A DNA stretch of 64,000 bases from Mesorhizobium sp. B2-1-8. GTDB lineage: Bacteria > Pseudomonadota > Alphaproteobacteria > Rhizobiales > Rhizobiaceae. Within the stretch, counting starts at the first letter, position 1, and every line of letters begins with the position of its first letter. Made by a program: the position numbers and the translations under genes. Under the pieces are notes generated by a model that was not told the DNA's origin, searched no databases, and saw only the letters and a program-made list of their open reading frames with translations. The DNA lies in NCBI RefSeq assembly GCF_006442545.2, contig NZ_CP083952.1:5619501-5683500 (forward strand), read 5' to 3'. Below are positions 49,673 to 57,829 of the stretch, piece by piece.

Positions 49673-50524
49673 CTACTTCGCCGCGCAGAGTTTTTCGCGC
49701 GTGGTGGACATCGCCGCCGCCGCCGAGAAGCCATAGGGCTCGATGATCTTGGCGAACTCACCCGACTTCTTCATCTTGGCCAGTTCGACATCATAGGCAT
49801 CACGCAGAGCCTCGTCGCCTTTCTTGAAGGCAGCGCCGTCGCAATAGACCGGCGCGCCCTGCACCGGGGCGATGACTTCGAGGTTCGGATCGGCGGCCTT
49901 CTTCATCAAATCATTGATCGACAGCACGGGCAGCGAATAGGCATCGATGCGGCCGTCCTGCACCATCTTCAGGCCGCTCTGGCCGTCCGGCACGACGATG
50001 ACGCGCTCACGCGGCACGCCGGCGTTGAGCGCCAGCTTCTCCTCGGTGCCGCCGCCCGGCGCGCCGATGGTGGCGGACGTGTCCTTGGCGACATCCTCGT
50101 AGCTCTTGAAGCCCTTCGGATTGCCTTTCTTCACCAGCATCGCCTCGGCGTCGCACAGCACCGGTTCCGAATAGGCGACCGCCGCGCAGCGCTCCGGCTT
50201 CATGAACAGGCCGGCGGTGACGACGTCGAAGCGGCCAGCCTGCAGGCCGGGGATCATCGCGCCATACTCAGAGATCGAGGCGACGATATCGGCCACTCCG
50301 AGTCGCTTGAAGATTTCGCGCGCCACGTCAGGCGCGGCACCAGACACCTTGCCGTCGGCGGCGACCGCCGTATAGGGCGGCTCGTTGGCGATGGCGACGC
50401 GTGCGAACCCTTGCGCCTTGAGTTGTTCGAGCTTCTTGTCCGCGGCCGAGCCGATGCTCGACGTCGCAAGCACCGCCGTAATTGCAAGGCCCGCGACGCC
50501 GGCCAGAATGCCAAGTTTCTTCAT
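49673..50524 (-). CDS. ehuB: EhuB, ectoine/hydroxyectoine-binding protein
   Basis: This 283-residue secreted binding protein of family 3 has a signal peptide (MKKLGILAGVAGLAITAVLA, cut near IGSAAD) and the family opening ARVAIANEPPYTAVAADGKVSGAAPDVAREIFKRLG, followed by FDVVTAGLFMKPERCAAVAYSEPVLCDAEAMLV. The IANEPPYT and sequence around PAPGGGTEE agree with EhuB. It captures ectoines in the periplasm for EhuACD. GGGAA precedes ATG 50524. Confidence 0.92.
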   Translation of the reverse strand: MKKLGILAGVAGLAITAVLATSSIGSAADKKLEQLKAQGFARVAIANEPPYTAVAADGKVSGAAPDVAREIFKRLGVADIVASISEYGAMIPGLQAGRFDVVTAGLFMKPERCAAVAYSEPVLCDAEAMLVKKGNPKGFKSYEDVAKDTSATIGAPGGGTEEKLALNAGVPRERVIVVPDGQSGLKMVQDGRIDAYSLPVLSINDLMKKAADPNLEVIAPVQGAPVYCDGAAFKKGDEALRDAYDVELAKMKKSGEFAKIIEPYGFSAAAAMSTTREKLCAAK

Positions 50525-50593
50525 GTTCCCAACTCCTTGTTCTTGTCTTGGTTTGCGTGACTTCAGGACGGCTTAGCCGCCTTTGACATGCGG

Positions 50594-51385
50594 TCAGACA
50601 CGGTGTCCGGCCGCGATGATCTTCTTCAGGAACCCTTGCGTGCGTTCCTGTTTGGGATTGCGGAAAATCTCGTCGGGCTTGCCTTCCTCGACTATTCGGC
50701 CGCGATCGAAGAACAGCACCCGGTCGGCGAAATCGTGGGCGAAACCCATCTCGTGCGTGACCAGCAGCATGGTCATGTCGGTCTCGGCGCAGAGCCGCCA
50801 CAAGACGTTGAGCACTTCCTCGACCAGCTCCGGGTCGAGCGCCGACGTCACCTCGTCGAACAGCATGATCTTTGGCTGCAAGGCGAGCGCGCGGGCGATC
50901 GCCACGCGCTGCTTCTGGCCGCCGGACAATTGGGCCGGCATCGCCTTCGCCTTGTCGGCCATGCCGACCATCTCGAGCAGTTCCATGGCCCGCTTCTCGG
51001 CAGCGGCGCGCGGCGTGCCCTTGGTCAGCATCGGCGCCAGCGTCACATTGTCGATGACGCTCTTGTGGGGAAACAGGTTGAACAGCTGGAAGACCATGCC
51101 GGTCTTCTGGCGCATCCGCGCCAGATGGCGCTCATCGGCCGGCAGCAGCTGACCGTTGCGTTCCATATGGTAAAGCTGCTCGCCGTCGATCTGGATATGA
51201 CCGCCGTCGATGCGCTCCAGCGTCATCAGGATGCGCAGGATCGTCGTCTTGCCTGAGCCGGAGGGGCCGATCAGGGCCAGCTTCTCGCGCGGCATGACCT
51301 GCATCGAGAGGCCGTCCAGCACCTTGAAGCTGCCAAAGCTCTTCGAGATGCTGTCGACCTTGATGATGGGTGCGGATGCGGACAA
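50594..51385 (-). CDS. ehuA: EhuA, ectoine/hydroxyectoine importer ATPase
   Basis: This 263-residue HisP/GlnQ-like ATPase has Walker A GPSGSGKTT, signature LSGGQKQRVAIARA, Walker B IMLFDEVTSALDPELV and switch VTHEMGFAHDFADRV. The start appears to be TTG at 51385, eight bases after GGGAAA; there is no in-frame ATG before the conserved IIKVDSISKSFG. It is the first gene of the ehu-eut-doe run, downstream of the direct-repeat operator candidate at 51441-51473. Confidence 0.92.
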   Translation of the reverse strand: MSASAPIIKVDSISKSFGSFKVLDGLSMQVMPREKLALIGPSGSGKTTILRILMTLERIDGGHIQIDGEQLYHMERNGQLLPADERHLARMRQKTGMVFQLFNLFPHKSVIDNVTLAPMLTKGTPRAAAEKRAMELLEMVGMADKAKAMPAQLSGGQKQRVAIARALALQPKIMLFDEVTSALDPELVEEVLNVLWRLCAETDMTMLLVTHEMGFAHDFADRVLFFDRGRIVEEGKPDEIFRNPKQERTQGFLKKIIAAGHRV

Positions 51386-51440
51386 ATGAATTTCCCGTGC
51401 TGGAGAAGCGTGGTGCTTAACGATGCGGAACGCGCCAAAT

Positions 51441-51473
51441 CATGTCAATTGGGAAAATAATATCATGACAATT
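51441..51473. promoter_or_regulatory. Direct-repeat operator candidate for EnuR upstream of ehuA
   Basis: CATGTCAATT (51441-51450) and CATGACAATT (51464-51473) are direct repeats differing at one base, 23 bp apart, in the AT-rich ehuA upstream region. Read on the minus strand the first contains TTGACA, a -35-like hexamer. MocR-type regulators such as EnuR typically bind direct repeats. The perfect octamer TGTCAATT recurs inverted at 52977-52984, in front of enuR. Confidence 0.55.
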
Positions 51474-51564
51474 ATTCTGATTGCGCACATTTTGCAGTCA
51501 ATCACAGCCGGCTTTTTGGGCATGCCCTCGCCCCGGAACCACCTGACACTTTTGGACGCCATGC

Positions 51565-52950
51565 TCAGATTGCGAGCAGCAAATGCTCCGGATCGCCAAG
51601 CAAGAGCTTGGTGACAACGCCGAGACCGGCGCGCAGTTCCCCCTCGGTGGTCGAACCCAGCGAGATGCGCACCGCCGGATGCCAGGGCGCATCCGAAATG
51701 CGGAAGGAGGTGCCCGGCGCAATGGCCACACCCTGCAGCCGGGCCTGGGCGACAAAGCTCTCCTCGGAACGGTCGGCCGGCAGTGGCAGCCAGATATGCA
51801 GTCCGTCGCGATGGGCACGGTAGTCGACGCCGGCCAGCACCTCTGCCGCGATGTCCTGCCGCCGCCGCAGCGCCACCCGTTGCCAGTGGACAAGGTCCAT
51901 CGCGGTGCCGTCGGCCACCCATTTGGTGGCGATCTCCGCAACCATTGGTGTCGCCATCCAGTTCGAGACGAGATGCCGGTTGGCAACGGCCGCGACATAA
52001 CGATCGGGCGCCGCGAGATAACCTATGCGCAGGCCGGGCACGGTGATCTTGGTGAAGGAGGTGACGTAAAGCGTCCGCTCCGGCGCGAAAGCGGCGACCG
52101 GCGGCGGTCGATGCTCGACCAACGGTCCCAGCACATCGTTCTCGATAATGGCGATGTCGTGCTTGCGCGCCACCGCCGCGATCTGCTCGCGGCGCGCCGC
52201 ATCCATGAGCGTTGCCGTGGGGTTTATGACGGAAGGCTGGACGAACACCGCACGGATGTCGGACAGCCGGCAGGCCTCGTCCAGCGCTTCCGGAACCAGG
52301 CCGTTGCCGTCGATCGGCAGGCCTTCGAGGTTGAAGCCGAGATAACGGGCGAGCGGCACCAGCGTGTGATGGCCGATCGCCTCGGTGGCAACGGTGGAAC
52401 CCGGCGGCGCCACGCTCATCAGCGCCACCGTCATGCCGGCGGTGGCGCCATTTGTCAGGCTGATGTTCTGCGGGGACGCATCGAGGCCGCACAGTTTCAG
52501 CCACTCGACCGCCACGGCACGGTGGCGCGGAAACACCATGTTTGGCCGGAACGACAGAGCCGAACTCGACGGCAGGTTTTCGGCGAGCCAGCCCAGTGCC
52601 TGCTTCATCCGCTCCAGGTGCATCGGCTCGCAGACCGGCTTCAGAATCGACAGATCGATGACTTCGCCCAGGCGCTCGGGCAGATAAGGCGGCTCCGGCT
52701 CGCGGCGCTGCGTCTGGACGAAGCTGCCACGGCCGATCTCGCCCGAAATCAGGCCGCGCCGGATCAATTCCTCGTAGGCACGGCTGACCGTCTGCACCGA
52801 GAGCTTCAGATCGTCCGCCAGCCTGCGATGCGTCGGCAGCCGCGCGCCGTTGGCAAGGCGTCCGTCATGGATGGCGCGTGCGAACTGATCGGCCAACGAT
52901 TGATAGGCTGGCCGCCGGATGAGCGTGGGATCGGGTTGCCACAATGTCAT
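51565..52950 (-). CDS. enuR: EnuR, MocR/GntR-type PLP-dependent regulator of ectoine use
   Basis: This 461-residue fusion has an N-terminal GntR winged HTH (PAYQSLADQFARAIHDGRLANGARLPTHRRLADDLKLSVQTVSRAYEELIRRGLI) and a C-terminal aminotransferase-I-like domain. The PLP lysine is Lys301 in YVTSFTKITVPGLRIGYL, with the ring-stacking region NDVLGPLV before it. EnuR binds N-acetyl-diaminobutyrate or diaminobutyrate through PLP and then relieves repression of ectoine genes. It is divergent from asnC and upstream of ehuA on the same strand, separated by 179 bp that hold the operator candidate. Confidence 0.92.
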   Translation of the reverse strand: MTLWQPDPTLIRRPAYQSLADQFARAIHDGRLANGARLPTHRRLADDLKLSVQTVSRAYEELIRRGLISGEIGRGSFVQTQRREPEPPYLPERLGEVIDLSILKPVCEPMHLERMKQALGWLAENLPSSSALSFRPNMVFPRHRAVAVEWLKLCGLDASPQNISLTNGATAGMTVALMSVAPPGSTVATEAIGHHTLVPLARYLGFNLEGLPIDGNGLVPEALDEACRLSDIRAVFVQPSVINPTATLMDAARREQIAAVARKHDIAIIENDVLGPLVEHRPPPVAAFAPERTLYVTSFTKITVPGLRIGYLAAPDRYVAAVANRHLVSNWMATPMVAEIATKWVADGTAMDLVHWQRVALRRRQDIAAEVLAGVDYRAHRDGLHIWLPLPADRSEESFVAQARLQGVAIAPGTSFRISDAPWHPAVRISLGSTTEGELRAGLGVVTKLLLGDPEHLLLAI

Positions 52951-52976
52951 GACTTATTAGAGATCGAAATCAGTGC

Positions 52977-52984
52977 AATTGACA
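52977..52984. promoter_or_regulatory. Inverted copy of the ehuA-upstream octamer in the enuR/asnC gap
   Basis: AATTGACA here is the exact complement of TGTCAATT at 51443-51450. It also gives a TTGACA on the plus strand 50 bp before asnC. It may mark an EnuR site that controls enuR and asnC; chance occurrence of one octamer cannot be excluded. Confidence 0.3.
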
Positions 52985-53033
52985 ATCGAAATAATGCGCC
53001 GTCATGGTACGATCGACGAAAAAGTGAGCGCTG

Positions 53034-53525
53034 ATGACTGCTGCGAAACTCGACCCTATCGACCTCAAAATCCTGGACGCCATCCAGCGTGACGGACGCA
53101 TCACCAAGCTGGCGCTGGCCGAGCAGGTCGGGCTGTCGCCGACGCCATGCTGGATGCGGCTGCGCAAGCTGGAAAAAGCCGGCATCGTCTCGGGTTATCA
53201 CGCCCGGATCGCCATGCGTGTCGTGGCGCCTGTCGCCACCGTGCTGATGGAGGTGACGCTGGCCAGCCACCGCCAGGCCGATTTCGACCGCTTCGAGCGC
53301 GTCATCCGCGACATCCCCGAGATCGTCGCCTGCTGGTCGGTGGGTGGCGGCGTCGACTATGTACTGAAGGTGATGGCGCGCGACATCGACGCCTATCAGC
53401 GGCTCGTCGACGGCTTGCTCGATCGCGAGATCGGCATCGACCGCTACTTCACCTACATCGTCATCAAGACGGTTAAAGACGATGTCGCGCTGCCGATAGC
53501 CGACCTGTTGCCGGCATCGACATAG
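53034..53525 (+). CDS. asnC: Lrp/AsnC-family regulator of the ectoine cluster
   Basis: This 163-residue regulator has an N-terminal HTH (LDPIDLKILDAIQRDGRITKLALAEQVGLSPTPCWMRLRKLEKAGIVSGY) and a C-terminal RAM ligand-binding domain (VLMEVTLASHRQADFDRFERVIRDIPEIVACWSVGGGVDYVLKVMARDIDAYQRLVD). Ectoine degradation clusters of marine and soil bacteria often include such an AsnC protein, thought to answer to diaminobutyrate-type amino acids. It is divergent from enuR, and the dehydrogenase and transaminase genes follow on the same strand. Confidence 0.9.
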   Translation: MTAAKLDPIDLKILDAIQRDGRITKLALAEQVGLSPTPCWMRLRKLEKAGIVSGYHARIAMRVVAPVATVLMEVTLASHRQADFDRFERVIRDIPEIVACWSVGGGVDYVLKVMARDIDAYQRLVDGLLDREIGIDRYFTYIVIKTVKDDVALPIADLLPAST

Positions 53526-53558
53526 CGCCGGAGAAATGGGCTGCCCCCTCGGCGCAAT

Positions 53559-53573
53559 AGAGAGATTCTCTCT
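53559..53573. promoter_or_regulatory. AGAGAGA-T-TCTCTCT palindrome upstream of the dehydrogenase gene
   Basis: A perfect 7+7 bp inverted repeat with one central base lies about 80 bp before the ATG at 53656. Lrp/AsnC sites are often 15-bp dyads of this size, so it is a candidate AsnC operator for the doeC/doeD genes. Confidence 0.4.
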
Positions 53574-53655
53574 GCGGCCAGGCGTCCAAAAAGCCTCTCT
53601 GTCTGCCAGTGATGGATAGTCTCCCCGCATCAAACCGAACCGGGAGGCTTCGACC

Positions 53656-55149
53656 ATGTCCGCGCATTTTGCCCGCTCGCATCGCCACGAAGCGCTCGAC
53701 CGGCTCGCCGACCGCCGATTGCTGCGCGAGCTTGCCTATATCGACGGCCATTGGACGGCGAGCGAGGCGGCCGAGAGTTTCGAGGTCACCGATCCGGCGA
53801 CCGGCACCACCGTCGCCTTCGTCGCAGCACTCGACAGCCGGCAGACGACAAAAGCCATCGACGCCGCTGCGCGCGCCTTTCCGGCGTGGCGGGCGCTGTT
53901 GCCGCAGGAGCGCTCGAAAATCCTGCGAAAATGGTTCGAGCTGATTATAGCAGCGAAAGACGACCTGGCCCTGCTGATGACGCTGGAACAGGGCAAGCCG
54001 TTGAAGGAGTCGCTCGGCGAGATCGGCTACGCCGCCTCCTTCATCGAATGGTATGCGGAGGAAGCGAAGCGTCTCAACGCCGAGAGCGTCACCAGCCACC
54101 TGCCAAACGCGGAAATGATGGTGCGGCGTGAGCCGCTCGGCGTTGTCGGTGTCGTCACGCCGTGGAATTTTCCATCGGCCATGTTGACGCGCAAAGCGGC
54201 CGCCGCGCTTGCCGCCGGCTGTACCATCGTTGCGCATCCCTCCTCGGAGACGCCGCTGTCGGCGCTGGCGCTGGCCGAACTTGGCGAACGCGCCGGACTG
54301 CCCGCCGGCGTGTTCAACATCGTTACCGGCAAGGCCGCGACGATCGTCGGACGCATGTGCGATGATCCGCGCGTACGCGCCATGAGTTTCACCGGCTCGA
54401 CCGAAATTGGCCGGCTGATCGCCGCGCAAAGCGCGCCGACGATGAAGCGGCTGGTCATGGAACTCGGCGGCCACGCGCCGCTGATCGTCTTTGCCGATGC
54501 CGATATCAACAAAGCGGTGACCATCGCCATCGACGCCAAATTCGCCACCTCGGGCCAGGATTGCCTCGCCGCCAACCGCATCTATGTCCAGCGTCCGCTC
54601 TACGACCGCTTCTGCGCCGCTTTCGCCAGACGCATCGAGGCGCTGCGGGCCGGCAACGGCCTTTCCGACGATATCGACATCGGGCCGCTGATGCATGAGC
54701 GCGCTGTCAAGAAGGTCGAGGAACAGGTCGCCGACGCCGTAGCCCTTGGAGCGCGCTGCCTCGCCGGCGGCAAGCGGCATCAGGCCGGGCCGCTCTTCTA
54801 CCAGCCGACACTGCTGGCCGATGTCGCCGACAACGCACTGATCATGCGCGAGGAGACCTTTGGCCCGGTCGCCGCCGTCACACCCTTCGACGACGAGGGC
54901 GAAGTCATCGCCCGTGCCAACGCGACCGAATACGGCCTGGTCGCCTATGTCGTGACCGAGAGCGGCGCGCGCCAGCAACGCATGGGCCGCGCGCTCGACT
55001 ATGGCATGGTCGCCATCAACCGTGTGAAGATCACCGGCGCGCCGATCCCGTTCGGCGGCGTCAAGCAGTCCGGCATCGGCCGCGAAGGCTCGCGCCATGG
55101 CCTGGAGGCCTTCACCGATCTCAAATATCTATGCCTCGACGTAGCGTAG
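53656..55149 (+). CDS. doeC: Aldehyde dehydrogenase of the ectoine pathway (DoeC/Ssd-like)
   Basis: This 497-residue ALDH has Glu269 (MELGGHAP) and the nucleophile Cys303 (GQDCLAANR), with the PWNFPSAMLTRKAAAALAAGC and FTGSTEIGRL cofactor segments. In the ectoine route it oxidises aspartate semialdehyde to aspartate; similar genes are named succinate-semialdehyde dehydrogenase (ssd). The conserved Lys of the K-P-[AS]-x-x-[TS]-P motif is His194 here (VAHPSSETP), an unusual change at the NAD(P)-binding site. GGGAGG precedes ATG 53656. The transaminase gene follows after 30 bp. Confidence 0.82.
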   Translation: MSAHFARSHRHEALDRLADRRLLRELAYIDGHWTASEAAESFEVTDPATGTTVAFVAALDSRQTTKAIDAAARAFPAWRALLPQERSKILRKWFELIIAAKDDLALLMTLEQGKPLKESLGEIGYAASFIEWYAEEAKRLNAESVTSHLPNAEMMVRREPLGVVGVVTPWNFPSAMLTRKAAAALAAGCTIVAHPSSETPLSALALAELGERAGLPAGVFNIVTGKAATIVGRMCDDPRVRAMSFTGSTEIGRLIAAQSAPTMKRLVMELGGHAPLIVFADADINKAVTIAIDAKFATSGQDCLAANRIYVQRPLYDRFCAAFARRIEALRAGNGLSDDIDIGPLMHERAVKKVEEQVADAVALGARCLAGGKRHQAGPLFYQPTLLADVADNALIMREETFGPVAAVTPFDDEGEVIARANATEYGLVAYVVTESGARQQRMGRALDYGMVAINRVKITGAPIPFGGVKQSGIGREGSRHGLEAFTDLKYLCLDVA

Positions 55150-55179
55150 GCCACACCGGAATTTTGAAGGAGTAAAAAA

Positions 55180-56559
55180 ATGCTCGACCAGTCCAACGAA
55201 CTCGCCGCCTGGGATCGCGACCATTTCTTCCATCCCTCGACCCATATGGGCACGCACGCGCGCGGTGAATCGCCGACGCGCATCATGGCCGGTGGCGAAG
55301 GCGTCACCGTCTGGGACAACAATGGCAAGAGGAGCATCGACGCCTTCGCCGGTCTCTATTGCGTCAATGTCGGCTATGGCCGCCAGAAGATCGCGGATGC
55401 CATCGCGACCCAGGCGAAGAACCTCGCCTACTATCACGCCTATGTCGGGCACGGCACCGAGGCCTCGATCACGCTGGCCAAGATGATCATCGACCGCGCG
55501 CCGAAGGGCATGTCGAGGGTCTATTTCGGCCTCTCGGGTTCGGATGCCAACGAAACCAACATCAAGCTGATCTGGTACTACAATAATGTGCTGGGACGCC
55601 CGGAGAAGAAGAAGATCATCTCGCGCTGGCGCGGCTATCACGGCTCGGGCGTGATGACGGGCTCGCTGACCGGGCTCGACCTGTTCCACAACGCCTTCGA
55701 CCTGCCGCGCGCGCCGATCCTGCACACCGAGGCGCCGTACTATTTCCGCCGCGCCGACCGCTCGATGAGCGAAGAGCAGTTCTCGCAGCATTGCGCCGAC
55801 AAGCTCGAGGAGATGATCCTCGCCGAAGGGCCCGAAACGGTAGCCGCCTTCATCGGCGAGCCGATTCTCGGCACTGGCGGCATCGTGCCGCCGCCCGCCG
55901 GCTACTGGGAAAAGATCCAGGCGGTGCTGAAGAAGTATGATGTGCTGCTGGTCGCCGACGAGGTGGTGACGGGCTTCGGCCGGCTGGGCACGATGTTCGG
56001 CTCCGACCATTACGGCTTGACGCCCGACCTGATCACCATCGCCAAGGGCCTGACCTCCGCCTACGCGCCGCTGTCGGGCGTCATCGTCGCCGACAAGATG
56101 TGGCAGGTGCTGGTGCAGGGCTCCGACAAGCTCGGCTCGCTCGGCCATGGCTGGACCTATTCGGCGCATCCGATCTGCGTCGCCGCCGGGGTCGCCAATC
56201 TCGAACTGATCGACGAGATGGACCTGGTGCGGAATGCCGGCGAGACCGGCGCTTATTTCCGTGCCGAACTGGCCAAGGCCGTCGGCGGTCACAAACATGT
56301 CGGCGAGGTGCGCGGCGACGGCATGCTGGCGGCAGTGGAATTCGTCAGGGATCGCGACGATCGTGTCTTCTTCGATGCTTCGCTCAAGATCGGGCCGCAG
56401 ATTGCCACGGCCCTTGCCGCAAGCGGCGTCATCGGTCGCGCCATGCCGCAGGGCGACATCCTCGGCTTCGCGCCGCCGCTATGCCTGACCCGCGAGGAAG
56501 CCGACATCGTGGTGGCCAAGACCGCCGATGCCGTGAACAGCGTATTTGCCAATCTCTGA
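55180..56559 (+). CDS. doeD: Class III aminotransferase of the ectoine pathway (DoeD/Atf-like)
   Basis: This 459-residue PLP enzyme has the omega-transaminase layout: SGSDANETNIKLIWYYNNVLGRP, RWRGYHGSG, LLVADEVVTGFGRLG (Asp) and the PLP lysine in LITIAKGLTSAYAPL. In this cluster it should transfer the 4-amino group of diaminobutyrate to a keto acid, giving aspartate semialdehyde for the preceding dehydrogenase. AAGGAG is well placed before ATG 55180. Sequence alone would also allow a beta-alanine/pyruvate transaminase. Confidence 0.82.
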   Translation: MLDQSNELAAWDRDHFFHPSTHMGTHARGESPTRIMAGGEGVTVWDNNGKRSIDAFAGLYCVNVGYGRQKIADAIATQAKNLAYYHAYVGHGTEASITLAKMIIDRAPKGMSRVYFGLSGSDANETNIKLIWYYNNVLGRPEKKKIISRWRGYHGSGVMTGSLTGLDLFHNAFDLPRAPILHTEAPYYFRRADRSMSEEQFSQHCADKLEEMILAEGPETVAAFIGEPILGTGGIVPPPAGYWEKIQAVLKKYDVLLVADEVVTGFGRLGTMFGSDHYGLTPDLITIAKGLTSAYAPLSGVIVADKMWQVLVQGSDKLGSLGHGWTYSAHPICVAAGVANLELIDEMDLVRNAGETGAYFRAELAKAVGGHKHVGEVRGDGMLAAVEFVRDRDDRVFFDASLKIGPQIATALAASGVIGRAMPQGDILGFAPPLCLTREEADIVVAKTADAVNSVFANL

Positions 56560-56568
56560 GACCGACCG

Positions 56569-57672
56569 ATGAATGCCATCACCCAAACCCTCCCCGCCAC
56601 CATGGCCGCCGTGCTGCTCACCGGGCACGGCGGACCGGAAAAGCTCGTCTACCGAACCGATGTCAAAGTGCCTGCCCCCGCTTCAGGTGAAGTGCTCATA
56701 AGGGTCAGCGCTTGCGGGATGAACAACACCGATGTCTGGGTGCGTCAGGGCGCCTATGGCACCGAGGAGGATGCGGGCGCGGTGTCGACCTGGCGAAGGC
56801 AGGGCAATACGCTGACCTTCCCGCGCATCCAGGGAACCGACACTGTCGGCACCATCGTTGCCGTCGGCGAAGGCGTTTCTCCCGATCGTATCGGCGAACG
56901 GGTGATGGTCGATTTCTCCATCTACAACCGTGAGGACGATTCACTCGCCGACATCGACTATATGGGCCATGGCCGCGACGGCGGTTATGCCGAGTATCAG
57001 GCTGTGCCGGCCGACAACGCGCATGTCGTCGACACCGACTTGAGCGATATCGAACTCGCGACCTTCTGCTGCGCCTACCTTACCGGCGAACAGATGCTGG
57101 AGCGCGCTGGCCTGAAGGCTGGCGAGCGCGTGCTGGTCACCGGGGCCTCGGGCGGCGTCGGTTCCGGCATCGTGCAGCTGGCGCGGGCGCGTGGCGCCAT
57201 TCCCTATGCCGTCGTCGGCAAGGGCAAGGAACAGGCTGTGCTCGACATCAGCGCCGAGGCCGTCATCACCCGCGGCGTCGCGGACCTGCCGCAAGCCGTG
57301 ACCGAAGCGACCGGCGGCCAGCCGATCGACGTGGTCGCCGATCTCGTCGGCGGCGCGATCTTCAACGACCTGCTGCGCATCCTGCGGCCCGAGGGCCGCT
57401 ACACCACTGCCGGCGCGATTGCAGGCCCGGTCGTCCAGCTCGACCTCAGGACCATGTATCTCAAGCAGCTGCAACTGCATGGCTCGAGCCAGGGCACGCG
57501 CGCCGATTTCCGCCGCATCGTACGCTACATCGAGGAGGGCAAGATCCGGCCCTTGGTCGGCGGCGTCTACAAGCTCTCCGATTTCCACCACGCGCAAGCC
57601 GATTTCGTCGCAAAGGATTTTGTCGGCAAGCTGGTGGTGGTGCCCGACGCTGTCGCGGAGCGATCGGCGTAG
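56569..57672 (+). CDS. MDR-family alcohol dehydrogenase/quinone reductase-like protein
   Basis: This 367-residue medium-chain reductase has a GroES-like domain (PAPASGEVLIRVSACGMNNTDVWVRQGAYG) with an insertion (EEDAGAVSTWRRQGN) and the NADP Rossmann motif VLVTGASGGVGSGIVQLARARG. It has no full zinc-cysteine cluster, and its C-terminal part is typical for the enoyl/quinone reductase side. It starts 9 bp behind the transaminase gene and is probably co-transcribed with it, but it is not a known part of the ectoine route. It converges with the dehydrogenase at 57830. Confidence 0.85.
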   Translation: MNAITQTLPATMAAVLLTGHGGPEKLVYRTDVKVPAPASGEVLIRVSACGMNNTDVWVRQGAYGTEEDAGAVSTWRRQGNTLTFPRIQGTDTVGTIVAVGEGVSPDRIGERVMVDFSIYNREDDSLADIDYMGHGRDGGYAEYQAVPADNAHVVDTDLSDIELATFCCAYLTGEQMLERAGLKAGERVLVTGASGGVGSGIVQLARARGAIPYAVVGKGKEQAVLDISAEAVITRGVADLPQAVTEATGGQPIDVVADLVGGAIFNDLLRILRPEGRYTTAGAIAGPVVQLDLRTMYLKQLQLHGSSQGTRADFRRIVRYIEEGKIRPLVGGVYKLSDFHHAQADFVAKDFVGKLVVVPDAVAERSA

Positions 57673-57829
57673 TCGCAAAAATCCTGGTCCGGCATGGGTG
57701 AAGGACCGCAGCGCACCTTCGCCGCAGTCCGTGCGCTCGTCAGCCCGCTCGACGACGATCGTGACATGAGCGCCGACATGACGCGGGTCGCCCGTATGGT
57801 GGCCGTTCCCCGGGACTGAGAGTTCCGGC

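Noticed and set aside
51423..51614. 63-codon frame in the ehuA-enuR gap
   Set aside because: It lies across the AT-rich control region and the end of enuR, with no ribosome site or similarity to known small proteins.
53473..55098. Open frame of 541 codons on the minus strand
   Set aside because: It lies wholly antisense to the aldehyde dehydrogenase gene and has no domain features; it is a GC-rich shadow frame.
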